This document shows, piece after piece, positions 1-9,005 of a stretch of DNA of 64,000 nucleotides. The notes below the pieces were generated by a model. That model was not told the DNA's origin, ran no database searches, and was given only the letters and a program-made list of their open reading frames with translations. The stretch lies in NCBI RefSeq assembly GCF_001953885.1, contig NZ_MQUS01000012.1, forward strand, positions 124,001-188,000, in the 5' to 3' direction. The translations under genes were made by a program, and so were the position numbers. The stretch's first letter is position 1; each line of letters starts with the position of its first letter. The stretch is from Streptomyces sp. IMTB 2501 (GTDB lineage Bacteria > Actinomycetota > Actinomycetes > Streptomycetales > Streptomycetaceae).

Positions 1-1
1 G

Positions 2-559
2 TGTCCGCTGACCCTGCGCGGGCTGCGGGACCTCGCGGTGGTGTACGTGGACGGCGAGCGGGCCGGGGTGCTCACCGAGGAGGAGCCGCGGCTGCAGGAG
101 CCCGTCGCGGGCCCCGCGCGCGTGGAGGCATGGGTGGAGTCTCTCGGGCGGGTGAACTACGGGCCGCGCTTCGGCGAGGCGAAGGGGATCACCGGCGGCA
201 TCCTGCACGAGCGGCAGTTTCTGCACGGGGTACGCGCGCGTGGGCTGGATCTGGACGCCTTCTCGGGCGGTGTGGCGAAGGTGCCGTTCGGTGCGCTGCC
301 CGAGGGGGGCGCGGCGGGTCTGTACCGGGGCACCGTCCTGGTCCGCGGGGCCGGGGACGCCCGGCTGGAGCTGCCCGGCCTCACGCGCGGTTTCGTCTGG
401 ATCAACGGCTTCGAACTGGGGCGTTACTGGTCGGTGGGCCCCCAGCGATCCCTGTACGTGCCCGGCCCGGTGCTACGGGAGGGCGAGAACGAGGTGTGGG
501 TACTGGAGCTGCAGGAGACTGACCCGGACCGGCCGGCGCCCCGGCTGCTGCCGGTGTGA
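2..559 (+). CDS. Beta-galactosidase (GH35), C-terminal fragment
   Basis: The reading frame enters from the left edge, so only about 185 C-terminal residues are visible. They resemble the jelly-roll region that follows the barrel in family 35 beta-galactosidases, with the run GFVWINGFELGRYWSVGPQ followed by LYVPGPVLREGENEVWVLEL. That WVNG-x-LGRYW / LYVP / G-EN-I-VLE pattern is characteristic of GH35 C-termini. The catalytic barrel lies outside the window, so activity cannot be judged. The enzyme family removes terminal beta-D-galactosyl residues from glycans. The next gene is on the same strand after about 58 bp. The assignment is to family only. Confidence 0.82.
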   Translation, partial: CPLTLRGLRDLAVVYVDGERAGVLTEEEPRLQEPVAGPARVEAWVESLGRVNYGPRFGEAKGITGGILHERQFLHGVRARGLDLDAFSGGVAKVPFGALPEGGAAGLYRGTVLVRGAGDARLELPGLTRGFVWINGFELGRYWSVGPQRSLYVPGPVLREGENEVWVLELQETDPDRPAPRLLPV

Positions 560-617
560 CCAGCGGCCCGTGCCGCCTACAGTGGAGAGGAGTTCCGGCG
601 TCTTTGGGGGTGCGGAC

Positions 618-1499
618 GTGGCGAACGGCGGACCGGTCCAGCACGGCTACCCGCACCTGGAGACGGTGCGGGCCGCCATCACGGCGCTGTACAAGCGCCT
701 GTCCTACGACACCGTCCAGACGTTCTCGACCAGCCTGGTCCCGGCCGACGTGGCCTTCTGCGACACCGACGACCTGCATCTGGGCGCGCAGCGGGTGGCC
801 CGCGAGATCGTGCGGCACTTCCGGCTGCCGGACGCGCGGCTGATCGTCGGCTTCCGGGAGATGACCCACGCGGCGAACGTCGAACTGGCGGCGGGCCCCG
901 AGTACTTCGTGGAGCTGAACGACCGTTTCCGCACTCATCGCAGGGACATCGGCGCGGCGCTCGCCCACGAGGTGGCGCACGTCTATCTGCACCGCCTGGA
1001 CCTCATCTTCCCGACCACGGCGGAGAACGAGATCCTCACGGACACGGTGACGGCCTATCTGGGCGCGGGCTGGCTGCTGCTGGACGCCTTCCGGGAGGAC
1101 GCGGTCTCCTCGCAGAAGCTCGGCTACCTCACCCCGGAGGAGTTCGGGTACGTCCTGGCCAAGCGGGCGCTGGTCTTCCACGAGGACCCCTCGGTGTGGT
1201 TCACCAGCCCGCAGGCCTACGACGCGTACACCAAGGGCATGGCGCAGGCCCGCCGGGACGAGCAGCAGCCGCCGCTGACCGGGGCCGGCTGGGCGGGCCG
1301 GCGCCGCTACGCCCACGACCGCCGGCACGCGCCCTCGGCCCAGCCCGGGGTGTCCTACGCCTTCACCCCCGACCCCGCCGGCCACCTCCGCGTGACCTTT
1401 CCCTGCCCCACCTGCCACCAGCGGATCCGGGTACCGGTGAAGGGCCGGGTACGCGCGCGGTGCGGGCTGTGCCGGACGGTGCTGGAGTGCGACACCTAG
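618..1499 (+). CDS. Putative zinc metallopeptidase-like protein with C-terminal zinc ribbon
   Basis: The protein has 293 residues from the GTG at 618, which follows a G-rich stretch 7 bp upstream; longer in-frame starts exist. Residues 117-121 read HEVAH, an HExxH zinc site, followed by ENEILTDTVTAYLGAG (136-151) where a third acidic ligand would sit. Residues 263-266 (CPTC) and 282-285 (CGLC) form a four-cysteine zinc ribbon at the C-terminus. There is no signal peptide or membrane segment, so it should be cytoplasmic. I do not recognise a characterised family. An IrrE-like or minigluzincin-like peptidase fold is an inference from the HExxH motif alone. No neighbouring gene explains its role. 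Confidence 0.72.
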   Translation: MANGGPVQHGYPHLETVRAAITALYKRLSYDTVQTFSTSLVPADVAFCDTDDLHLGAQRVAREIVRHFRLPDARLIVGFREMTHAANVELAAGPEYFVELNDRFRTHRRDIGAALAHEVAHVYLHRLDLIFPTTAENEILTDTVTAYLGAGWLLLDAFREDAVSSQKLGYLTPEEFGYVLAKRALVFHEDPSVWFTSPQAYDAYTKGMAQARRDEQQPPLTGAGWAGRRRYAHDRRHAPSAQPGVSYAFTPDPAGHLRVTFPCPTCHQRIRVPVKGRVRARCGLCRTVLECDT

Positions 1500-1763
1500 G
1501 TTCACGGCACTCCGCTGGGCGCTGGGCGCCGCAGACCGGCCCTGGCGGTTCCGCCGCCGACAGCCTGCGCGCCCGCTCCCCCGCCTCCGCGGGTGTCCAC
1601 CGCGTGCCCTTGCCGGCGGTGGAGCCTTGGCACCGGCCCTCCATGACGGTGATCCGGCAGCCCTCCGCCGCGAAGACCCGGACGGTGAGCCCCCGCGCTC
1701 GCGTCCGGGCCGAGCCGGGCGACGAGCGGGGAGACGGCGGCCCCGGCCACCGGATTCGACGCC

Positions 1764-2395
1764 GTGGCACCCGACGTGCCGGTGGTGGATCTGTCCCGCT
1801 CCGCGGCCGACAAGGGGTTCCGCGCCGAGGCCCGGACCTGGCTCGCGGCGCATGTGCCGCGCACGCCGCTGCCGCCCCCGGAGACGGCGGAGGGCTTCGC
1901 GGCCCCTCGCCGCTGGGGGCCGAACTGGCCGCGGACGGCTGGTCGGTGGTGTCGTGGCCGGAGAAGTACGGCGGCCGGGACGCGGGGCTGCTCAACGGCA
2001 TCAGTCTGCTCGCGCCGACGCTCTTCGACCACGGTACGGAGGAGCAACACGCGCGGGTGCTGCCGCCGACGGCCGCCGGCGAGGTGGTCCCGGCGCGGGC
2101 CCGGTCCGAGCCGGAGACGGGCTGCGGTCTGGCCCCGCTCACCTCCAGGGCGGTACGGACGGACGGTGGCCGGCACCTGCGGGGCAGAAGACCTGGTCGT
2201 CGCGGGCGGCCTTCGGCCTGATCCGCAGCGATCCGGGCGCCCCGAAACCCCACCAGGGGCTGATCTGCCTGATGTTCGCCCTGCGGGCGCCCGGGGGTCA
2301 CCTTGGGACGACGTGTTCGTACCGGACGCTGGTCGAGCTGTCGCGGCCGTCTCCCGCTTCCCGGAGGACGAGGGACCGGGAACCGGTATGCGCAG
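1764..2395 (+). pseudogene. Acyl-CoA dehydrogenase remnant
   Basis: Pieces of one acyl-CoA dehydrogenase are spread over three reading frames. The N-terminus VPVVDLSRSAADKGFRAEAR starts at the GTG at 1764. SVVSWPEKYGGRDAGLLNGI and LLAPTLFDHGTEEQ continue in the next frame (about 1905-2185). GQKTWSSRAAFGLIRSDPGA follows in the third (about 2180-2300), and DDVFVPDAG returns to the first. Residues normally present between GGRDAGLL and NGISLL are missing, as is nearly everything after the flavin-binding middle domain. With several frameshifts and deletions, a sequencing error cannot explain it. The family performs FAD-dependent alpha,beta-dehydrogenation of acyl-CoA; this copy cannot be functional. 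Confidence 0.8.
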
Positions 2396-2415
2396 ACCCT
2401 GCCTGCGGACATGCA

Positions 2416-2464
2416 ACGACGCCTGCCCAGGCGTCCGGTCGGGGACTTGTCGGGCAGGCGTCGT
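2416..2464 (-). terminator. Terminator hairpin downstream of gltD
   Basis: ACGACGCCTGCCC (2416-2428) and its exact complement (2452-2464) give 13-bp arms. The 23-nt loop can itself form a small hairpin. It lies 44 bp past the gltD stop on the minus strand. There is no U-tract, as is common for streptomycete terminators. Confidence 0.65.
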
Positions 2465-2507
2465 CAGTGTTCCGTACGCCGTTGTACGGGACGTTTCTCG
2501 GGTGCCG

Positions 2508-3971
2508 TCAGACCGCCAGGGCGCGGTCGGTCGGGCGGATCGGGGCCGGCAGGTCGCTGGCACCGGTCAGGAACCGGTCGACACCGCGGGCGGCCGAGCG
2601 GCCCTCCGCGATGGCCCAGACGATGAGGGACTGGCCGCGGCCGGCGTCACCGGCGACGAACACACCCGGCACGTTGGTCTGGAAGTCGGCGTCGCGAGCG
2701 ATGTTACCGCGTGCGTCGAGGTCCAGGCCGAACTGCTCCACCAGGCCGTTCTCACGGTCGGTGCCGGTGAAGCCCATGGCGAGGGTGACCAGCTGGGCGG
2801 GGATCTTGCGCTCGGTGCCCGGCTTGGAGGTCAGCTTGCCGTCGACGAACTCCACCTCGCTGAGGTGCAGCCACTGGACGTTGCCGTCCTCGTCGCCCTC
2901 GAAGTGGGTGGTGGAGGCGGAGTAGATCCGCTCGCCGCCCTCCTCGTGGGCCGAGGTGACCTTGTAGAGGATCGGGAAGGTCGGCCAGGGCTGGTTGGTC
3001 GGGTGCCGCTCGTCGTTCGGGCGGGGCATGATCTCCAGCTGGGTGACGGAGGCCGCGCCCTGCCGGTGGGCGGTGCCCACACAGTCCGCGCCGGTGTCGC
3101 CGCCGCCGATGACGACGACGTGCTTGCCCTCGGCCGAGATGGGCGTCGTGACGTAGTCGCCCTCCTGGACCTTGTTGGCCAGCGGCAGGTACTCCATCGC
3201 CTGGTAGATGCCCTTGAGCTCGCGGCCGGGGACCGGCAGGTCGCGGGCGGTGGTCGCGCCGACGGCCAGGACCACCGCGTCGTACCGCTTCTTCAGGTCC
3301 GTCGCCTTCAGGTCGCGGCCGATCTCGATGCCGGTGCGGAAGCGGGTGCCCTCCGCGCGCATCTGCTCGATACGGCGGTTGATGTGCCGCTTCTCCATCT
3401 TGAACTCGGGGATGCCGTACCGGAGGAGGCCTCCGACGCGGTCCGCGCGCTCGTAGACGGCGACCGTGTGACCGGCCCGGGTCAGCTGCTGGGCGGCGGC
3501 GAGACCCGACGGGCCCGAGCCGATGACCGCGACCGTCTTGCCGGACAGGCGCTCGGGGGCCTGCGGGGCGACCGTGCCCGCGTCCCACGCCTTGTCGATG
3601 ATCGAGACCTCGACGTTCTTGATGGTGACCGGCGGCTGGTTGATGCCGAGCACACACGCGGACTCACAGGGAGCGGGGCACAGACGGCCCGTGAACTCCG
3701 GGAAGTTGTTCGTGGCGTGCAGGCGCTCGGACGCGGCAGTCCAGTCCTCGCGGTAGGCGTAGTCGTTCCACTCCGGGATCAGGTTTCCGAGCGGACAGCC
3801 GTTGTGGCAGAACGGGATGCCGCAGTCCATGCAGCGGCTGGCCTGCTTGCTGATGATCGGCAGCAGGGAGCCGGGGACGTAGACCTCGTTCCAGTCCTTG
3901 ACGCGGTCACCGACGGGACGGGTCTGGGCGACCTCGCGGCCGTGGTTCAGGAAGCCCTTCGGGTCAGCCAT
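2508..3971 (-). CDS. gltD: Glutamate synthase, small (beta) subunit
   Basis: This 487-residue subunit supplies electrons from NAD(P)H to the large subunit for reductive transfer of the glutamine amide to 2-oxoglutarate. The N-terminal iron-sulfur domain has Cys47, Cys50, Cys55 and Cys59 (CMDCGIPFCHNGC) and Cys98, Cys102 and Cys106 (CPAPCESAC). An FAD-binding GSGPSG motif lies at 151-156 and a nucleotide-binding GGGDTGAD motif near 289-296. The length is normal for GltD. The ATG overlaps the gltB stop by 8 bp, so the two genes are translationally coupled and act as one cytoplasmic GOGAT complex for ammonium assimilation. Confidence 0.97.
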   Translation of the reverse strand: MADPKGFLNHGREVAQTRPVGDRVKDWNEVYVPGSLLPIISKQASRCMDCGIPFCHNGCPLGNLIPEWNDYAYREDWTAASERLHATNNFPEFTGRLCPAPCESACVLGINQPPVTIKNVEVSIIDKAWDAGTVAPQAPERLSGKTVAVIGSGPSGLAAAQQLTRAGHTVAVYERADRVGGLLRYGIPEFKMEKRHINRRIEQMRAEGTRFRTGIEIGRDLKATDLKKRYDAVVLAVGATTARDLPVPGRELKGIYQAMEYLPLANKVQEGDYVTTPISAEGKHVVVIGGGDTGADCVGTAHRQGAASVTQLEIMPRPNDERHPTNQPWPTFPILYKVTSAHEEGGERIYSASTTHFEGDEDGNVQWLHLSEVEFVDGKLTSKPGTERKIPAQLVTLAMGFTGTDRENGLVEQFGLDLDARGNIARDADFQTNVPGVFVAGDAGRGQSLIVWAIAEGRSAARGVDRFLTGASDLPAPIRPTDRALAV

Positions 3972-6900
3972 TGGTCGCCGCCTCCATCATCTTCTCGGTG
4001 ATCTCGGTCTCGGAGAGACCCGCTCGCTCGGCGGCGTCCTTGGCGGCGAGCACTGCCTTGTACGTGCTGGGGATGATCTTGCTGAACCGGGCCACGGCCG
4101 TGTCCCAGTCGGCGAGCAGCTTCTCGGCGACCGTGGAGCCGGTCTCCTCGGCGTGGCGGCGCACCACGTCGTGCAGCCACTGCTTGTCCGTGTCGTCCAG
4201 CACCTCGATCGACTCGACGTTGCCGACGTTGACGTTGTCGCGGTCGAGGTCGATGACGTACGCGACACCGCCGGACATGCCCGCCGCAAAGTTGCGGCCG
4301 GTCGGGCCGAGGACGACCGCGTGACCGCCGGTCATGTACTCGCAGCCGTGGTCGCCCACGCCCTCGGAGACGACCAGCGCGCCGGAGTTGCGGACGCAGA
4401 ACCGCTCACCGGTACGGCCGCGCAGGTACAGCTCGCCGCCGGTGGCGCCGTAGCCGATGGTGTTGCCCGCGATGGTCGAGTACTCGGCGAGGTGGTCGGC
4501 CGCGCGGTCCGGGCGGACGACGACACGGCCGCCGGAGAGGCCCTTGCCGACGTAGTCGTTGGCGTCGCCCTCCAGGCGCAACGTGACACCGCGCGGCAGG
4601 AACGCGCCGAAGGACTGGCCGGCGGAGCCGGTGAAGGTGATGTCGATGGTCTCGTCGGGCAGGCCCGCACCGCCGAACTTCTTCGTCACCTCGTGGCCGA
4701 GCATGGTGCCGACCGTGCGGTTGATGTTGCGGATGGCGACCTGGGCGCGCACCGGCTGCGCCTCGGTCGCGTCGTTCGCGGCCAGGGCGTCGGCGGCGAG
4801 CTTGATCAGCTCGTTGTCCAGGGCCTTCTCCAGGCCGTGGTCCTGGGGAACCACCTGGTGGCGGACGGCGCCCTCGGGCAGCGACGGCACGTGGAACAGC
4901 GGCTCCAGGTCCAGGCCCTGCGCCTTCCAGTGGTTCACCGCGCGCTCGACGTCCAGCGTCTCGGCGTGGCCGACGGCCTCCTCGATGGAGCGGAAGCCCA
5001 GCTCGGCGAGGATCTCGCGGACCTCCTCGGCGATGAACTGGAAGAAGTTCACCACGTACTCGGCCTTGCCGGCGAAGCGGTCGCGCAGCGTCGGGTTCTG
5101 GGTGGCGATGCCGACCGGGCAGGTGTCCAGGTGGCAGACGCGCATCATCACGCAGCCGGAGACGACCAGCGGAGCGGTCGCGAAACCGAACTCCTCGGCG
5201 CCCAGCAGCGCGGCGATGACCACGTCACGGCCGGTCTTCAGCTGGCCGTCGGTCTGGACGACGATCCGGTCGCGCAGGCCGTTGAGCAGCAGGGTCTGCT
5301 GGGTCTCGGCGAGGCCGAGCTCCCAGGGGCCGCCCGCGTGCTTCAGCGAGGTGAGCGGGGAGGCGCCCGTACCGCCGTCGTGGCCGGAGATCAGGACGAC
5401 GTCCGCGTGCGCCTTGGAGACGCCCGCGGCGACCGTGCCGACGCCGACCTCGGAGACCAGCTTGACGTGAATCCGCGCCTGCGGGTTCGCGTTCTTCAGG
5501 TCGTGGATCAGCTGGGCCAGGTCCTCGATGGAGTAGATGTCGTGGTGCGGCGGCGGCGAGATGAGGCCGACGCCCGGCGTCGAGTGCCGCGTCTTGGCGA
5601 CCCACGGGTAGACCTTGTGGCCGGGCAGCTGGCCGCCCTCGCCGGGCTTGGCGCCCTGGGCCATCTTGATCTGGATGTCGTCCGCGTTGACCAAGTACTC
5701 GGAGGTCACACCGAAGCGGCCGGAGGCGACCTGCTTGATGGCGCTGCGCCGCGCCGGGTCGTACAGGCGCTCCGGGTCCTCGCCGCCCTCACCGGTGTTG
5801 GACTTGCCGCCCAGCTGGTTCATGGCGATGGCGAGGGTCTCGTGCGCCTCCTTGGAGATGGAGCCGTACGACATGGCACCGGTCGAGAACCGCTTGACGA
5901 TCTCGGAGACCGGCTCGACCTCGTCGATGGGGATCGACGGGCGGTCGGACTTGAAACCGAACAGGCCGCGGAGCGTCATGAGCCGCTCGGACTGCTCGTT
6001 CACGCGGTCCGTGTACTTCTTGAAGATGTCGTAGCGGTTGGCGCGCGTCGAGTGCTGGAGGCGGAAGACCGTCTCCGGGTCGAACAGGTGCGGCTCGCCC
6101 TCGCGGCGCCACTGGTACTCGCCGCCGATCTCCAGGGCGCGGTGCGCCGGGGCGATGCCGGAGGCCGGGTAGGCCTTGGCGTGTCGGGCGCCGACCTCCT
6201 CGGCGATCACGTCGATGCCGACGCCGCCGATCTTGGTGGCGGTGCCGTTGAAGTACTTCTCCACGAAGGCCTCGTCCAGGCCGACGGCCTCGAAGACCTG
6301 GGCGCCCCGGTAGGAGGCGACGGTGGAGATGCCCATCTTCGACATGACCTTCAGCACGCCCTTGCCGAGGGCGTAGATCAGGTTCTTGATGGCCTTCTCG
6401 GGCTCGACACCGTTGAGGAAGGTGCCGGCGCGCAGCAGGTCCTCGACCGACTCCATCGCCAGGTACGGGTTGACGGCGGCGGCGCCGAAGCCGATGAGCA
6501 GGGCGACGTGGTGGACCTCGCGGACGTCGCCGGCCTCGACCAGCAGGCCCACATGGGTGCGCTGCTTGGTGCGGATGAGGTGGTGGTGGACGGCCGCGGT
6601 GAGCAGCAGCGACGGGATCGGCGCGTGCTCGGCGTCGGAGTGCCGGTCGGAGAGGACGATCAGGCGGGCGCCGTTGTCTATGGCGGCGTCGGCCTCGGCG
6701 CAGATCTCCGCGATACGGGCGGCCAGCGTCTCACCGCCACCGCTCACCCGGTAGAGACCGGACAGGGTCGCGGCCTTGAAGCCGGGCATGTCGCCGTCGG
6801 CGTTGATGTGGATGAGCTTGGCCAGCTCGTCGTTGTCGATCACCGGGAAGGGCAGCACGACGGACCGGCAGGAGGCGGCGGTCGGGTCGAGCAGGTTGCC

Positions 6901-8559
6901 CTGCGGGCCCAGCGAGGAGCGCAGCGAGGTGACCAGCTCCTCGCGGATCGCGTCCAGCGGCGGGTTGGTGACCTGCGCGAACAGCTGGGTGAAGTAGTCG
7001 AAGAGCAGCCGCGGGCGCTCGGACAGGGCCGCGATCGGCGAGTCCGTGCCCATCGAGCCGATCGGCTCGGCGCCGGTGCGGGCCATCGGGGCGAGGATGA
7101 CGCGCAGCTCCTCCTCGGTGTAACCGAAGGTCTGCTGGCGGCGGGTGACCGAGGCGTGGGTGTGGACGATGTGCTCGCGCTCGGGCAGGTCGCCCAGCTC
7201 GATCTCGCCGGCCTCCAGCCACTCGGCGTACGGCTTCTCGGCGGCGAGGGTCGCCTTGACCTCGTCGTCCTCGATGATGCGGTGCTCGGCGGTGTCGACG
7301 AGGAACATCCGGCCGGGCTGCAGCCGGCCCTTGCGGACGACCTTGGCCGGGTCGATGTCGAGGACGCCGACCTCGGAGCCGAGGACCACGAGTCCGTCGT
7401 CGGTGACCCAGTAGCGGCCGGGGCGCAGGCCGTTGCGGTCGAGTACGGCGCCGACCTGGGTGCCGTCGGTGAAGCAGACGCAGGCGGGGCCGTCCCAGGG
7501 CTCCATCATCGTGGAGTGGTAGCCGTAGAAGGCGCGCCGGGCCGGGTCCATGGAGTCGTGGTTCTCCCACGCCTCCGGGATCATCATCAGCACGGAGTGC
7601 GGCAGCGAACGGCCGCCCAGGTGCAGGAGTTCGAGGACCTCGTCGAAGGAGGCGGAGTCGGAGGCGTCCGGCGTACAGACCGGGAAGACGCGGTCCAGCT
7701 TCTCCTGGGGGCCGAACAGGTCGGAGACCAGCTGCGACTCGCGGGCGCCCATCCAGTTGCGGTTGCCCCGGACGGTGTTGATCTCACCGTTGTGGGCGAC
7801 GAAGCGGTACGGGTGCGCGAGCGGCCACGACGGGAAGGTGTTCGTGGAGAACCGGGAGTGCACGAGCGCGATCGCGGAGGCGAAGCGGCGGTCGGACAGG
7901 TCCGGGAAGAAGGGCTCCAGCTGGCCGGTGGTCAGCATGCCCTTGTACACGATCGTGCGCGCGGAGAGCGACGGGAAGTAGACACCGGCCTCGCGCTCGG
8001 CGCGCTTGCGCAGCACGAACGCCTTGCGGTCCAGCGCGATGCCCTCGCTGGCGCCGTCGGCGACGAAGATCTGCCGGAAGACCGGCATGGTGGAGCGGGC
8101 GGTGGCACCCAGCAGTTCCGGGGCGACGGGAACCTCGCGCCAGCCGAGGACGGTCAGCCCCTCCTCGACGGCGATCGTCTCGATCTGTGAGACGGCCTCG
8201 GTGGTCTCGTCCTCCGGCAGGAAGGCGATACCGACGGCGTACGACCCGGCGGCGGGGAGTTCGAATCCGGCCACCTCACGGAAGAAGGCGTCAGGCACCT
8301 GGGAGAGGAGACCCGCACCGTCGCCCGAGTCGGGCTCGGAGCCGGTGGCACCGCGGTGCTCCAGGTTGCGCAGCACCGTGAGTGCCTGCTCGACCAGCGT
8401 GTGCGACGCCTCGCCGGTAAGGGTGGCGACGAAACCGACGCCGCAGGCGTCGTGTTCGTTGCGGGGGTCGTACATACCCTGTGCAGCAGGGCGAGCATCC
8501 ATGAACGACCAGTTCTGGCCATTCGCGGAATGCTGGGACGGCTGGCGCGGCGTACGCAT
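3964..8559 (-). CDS. gltB: Glutamate synthase, large (alpha) subunit
   Basis: The protein has 1531 residues from the ATG at 8559, chosen because GGGAGAG lies 6 bp before it; an ATG 21 bp further upstream has no ribosome site. It is the catalytic GOGAT subunit. Cys39 (HDACGVGF) is the N-terminal nucleophile of the class II glutaminase and is exposed after removal of a propeptide. The central and FMN/2-oxoglutarate synthase domains follow. The 3Fe-4S ligands fit Cys1136, Cys1142 and Cys1147 (CVMMRVCHLDTC), and the C-terminal GXGXG beta-helix domain ends the chain. The length is standard. It is first in the operon with gltD, and a candidate nitrogen-regulator site lies about 75 bp upstream. Confidence 0.97.
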   Translation of the reverse strand: MRTPRQPSQHSANGQNWSFMDARPAAQGMYDPRNEHDACGVGFVATLTGEASHTLVEQALTVLRNLEHRGATGSEPDSGDGAGLLSQVPDAFFREVAGFELPAAGSYAVGIAFLPEDETTEAVSQIETIAVEEGLTVLGWREVPVAPELLGATARSTMPVFRQIFVADGASEGIALDRKAFVLRKRAEREAGVYFPSLSARTIVYKGMLTTGQLEPFFPDLSDRRFASAIALVHSRFSTNTFPSWPLAHPYRFVAHNGEINTVRGNRNWMGARESQLVSDLFGPQEKLDRVFPVCTPDASDSASFDEVLELLHLGGRSLPHSVLMMIPEAWENHDSMDPARRAFYGYHSTMMEPWDGPACVCFTDGTQVGAVLDRNGLRPGRYWVTDDGLVVLGSEVGVLDIDPAKVVRKGRLQPGRMFLVDTAEHRIIEDDEVKATLAAEKPYAEWLEAGEIELGDLPEREHIVHTHASVTRRQQTFGYTEEELRVILAPMARTGAEPIGSMGTDSPIAALSERPRLLFDYFTQLFAQVTNPPLDAIREELVTSLRSSLGPQGNLLDPTAASCRSVVLPFPVIDNDELAKLIHINADGDMPGFKAATLSGLYRVSGGGETLAARIAEICAEADAAIDNGARLIVLSDRHSDAEHAPIPSLLLTAAVHHHLIRTKQRTHVGLLVEAGDVREVHHVALLIGFGAAAVNPYLAMESVEDLLRAGTFLNGVEPEKAIKNLIYALGKGVLKVMSKMGISTVASYRGAQVFEAVGLDEAFVEKYFNGTATKIGGVGIDVIAEEVGARHAKAYPASGIAPAHRALEIGGEYQWRREGEPHLFDPETVFRLQHSTRANRYDIFKKYTDRVNEQSERLMTLRGLFGFKSDRPSIPIDEVEPVSEIVKRFSTGAMSYGSISKEAHETLAIAMNQLGGKSNTGEGGEDPERLYDPARRSAIKQVASGRFGVTSEYLVNADDIQIKMAQGAKPGEGGQLPGHKVYPWVAKTRHSTPGVGLISPPPHHDIYSIEDLAQLIHDLKNANPQARIHVKLVSEVGVGTVAAGVSKAHADVVLISGHDGGTGASPLTSLKHAGGPWELGLAETQQTLLLNGLRDRIVVQTDGQLKTGRDVVIAALLGAEEFGFATAPLVVSGCVMMRVCHLDTCPVGIATQNPTLRDRFAGKAEYVVNFFQFIAEEVREILAELGFRSIEEAVGHAETLDVERAVNHWKAQGLDLEPLFHVPSLPEGAVRHQVVPQDHGLEKALDNELIKLAADALAANDATEAQPVRAQVAIRNINRTVGTMLGHEVTKKFGGAGLPDETIDITFTGSAGQSFGAFLPRGVTLRLEGDANDYVGKGLSGGRVVVRPDRAADHLAEYSTIAGNTIGYGATGGELYLRGRTGERFCVRNSGALVVSEGVGDHGCEYMTGGHAVVLGPTGRNFAAGMSGGVAYVIDLDRDNVNVGNVESIEVLDDTDKQWLHDVVRRHAEETGSTVAEKLLADWDTAVARFSKIIPSTYKAVLAAKDAAERAGLSETEITEKMMEAATNG

Positions 8560-8634
8560 CGGCTCTCCCGTCGTCGTCATGTGGCATGTGGCAGGTGCCG
8601 AGGGACGACGTTGGCCCTCTGCGTGAGTATCAAA

Positions 8635-8650
8635 ATTTCGTGCAGGTTAC
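8635..8650 (-). promoter_or_regulatory. Candidate GlnR half-box upstream of gltB
   Basis: On the minus strand GTAAC, six bases, then GAAAT matches the gTnAC-n6-GaAAC half of the published streptomycete GlnR box, with one mismatch. The second half expected six bases later is poor. It lies about 75 bp before the gltB start, a sensible operator position. GlnR is the known actinobacterial nitrogen regulator; binding here is inferred. Confidence 0.35.
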
Positions 8651-8968
8651 ATGATGGAGCGGTTCTCGGGAAGCGGATACTCCGTTCCAACATGCGGACG
8701 CCACAGGGTCCGTACGGTCCGTGGCCAGGGTGCCGCGCGGTGACGGCGGATGCCGCACGATGACGGCGGGGGTGCCGCGCGTGGCGGCGAAGCGTCAAAG
8801 GGACCGTTGCGGACAAGATCGATCGGATCGGCGTCCGGCGGCCCGAGGGTGGCGGGGGGAGCGTCTTCACTCACCCCGCGGGGGTGCGGCAGGCGTCATT
8901 GCCTGCGGCGCTTACGGCTCATGCCCGGTGGTCACGCGGTCGAAACCAGCGAGTAACGAGCGATGGCG
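8651..8968. other. Non-coding stretch between gltB and the VIT1 gene
   Basis: This interval has no credible gene. The short frames on both strands lack ribosome sites and a protein-like composition. It carries three imperfect repeats (8731-8790) and a short perfect hairpin, CACCCC-GCG-GGGGTG, near 8874-8888. Part of it probably holds the gltB promoter region. Confidence 0.5.
8731..8790. repeat. Three imperfect ~20-bp tandem repeats
   Basis: The units are TGCCGCGCGGTGACGGCGGA (8731-8750), a copy with TGCCGCACGATGACGGCGG (8751-8772) and a shortened copy TGCCGCGCGTGGCGGCGA (8773-8790). They lie between gltB and the transporter gene. No function is evident. Confidence 0.55.
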
Positions 8969-8998
8969 GCTACTTATACGGCCCGTCGCATAAGTAGC
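8969..8998 (-). terminator. AT-rich hairpin after the VIT1 gene
   Basis: GCTACTTAT (8969-8977) and ATAAGTAGC (8990-8998) are perfect 9-bp arms with a 12-nt loop, starting 7 bp after the stop of the VIT1 gene. The AT-rich stem is unusual here. A terminator is most likely; an operator for another transcript is possible. Confidence 0.45.
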
Positions 8999-9005
8999 GG
9001 CTGCG

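Noticed and set aside
1363..2563. Minus-strand open frames of about 350 codons over the acyl-CoA dehydrogenase remnant
   Set aside because: They are Arg/Pro-rich with no recognisable domain, while the plus strand carries clear homologous fragments.
3898..8190. A 1430-codon open frame on the plus strand opposite gltB
   Set aside because: It is the antisense shadow of gltB, with Val/Asp/Leu/Arg-rich low-complexity translation typical of GC-rich third-position bias; gltB itself is fully conserved.
8577..8874. Small minus-strand frames upstream of gltB
   Set aside because: They have Arg/Pro-rich translation, no ribosome site, and overlap with a repeat and a likely promoter region.
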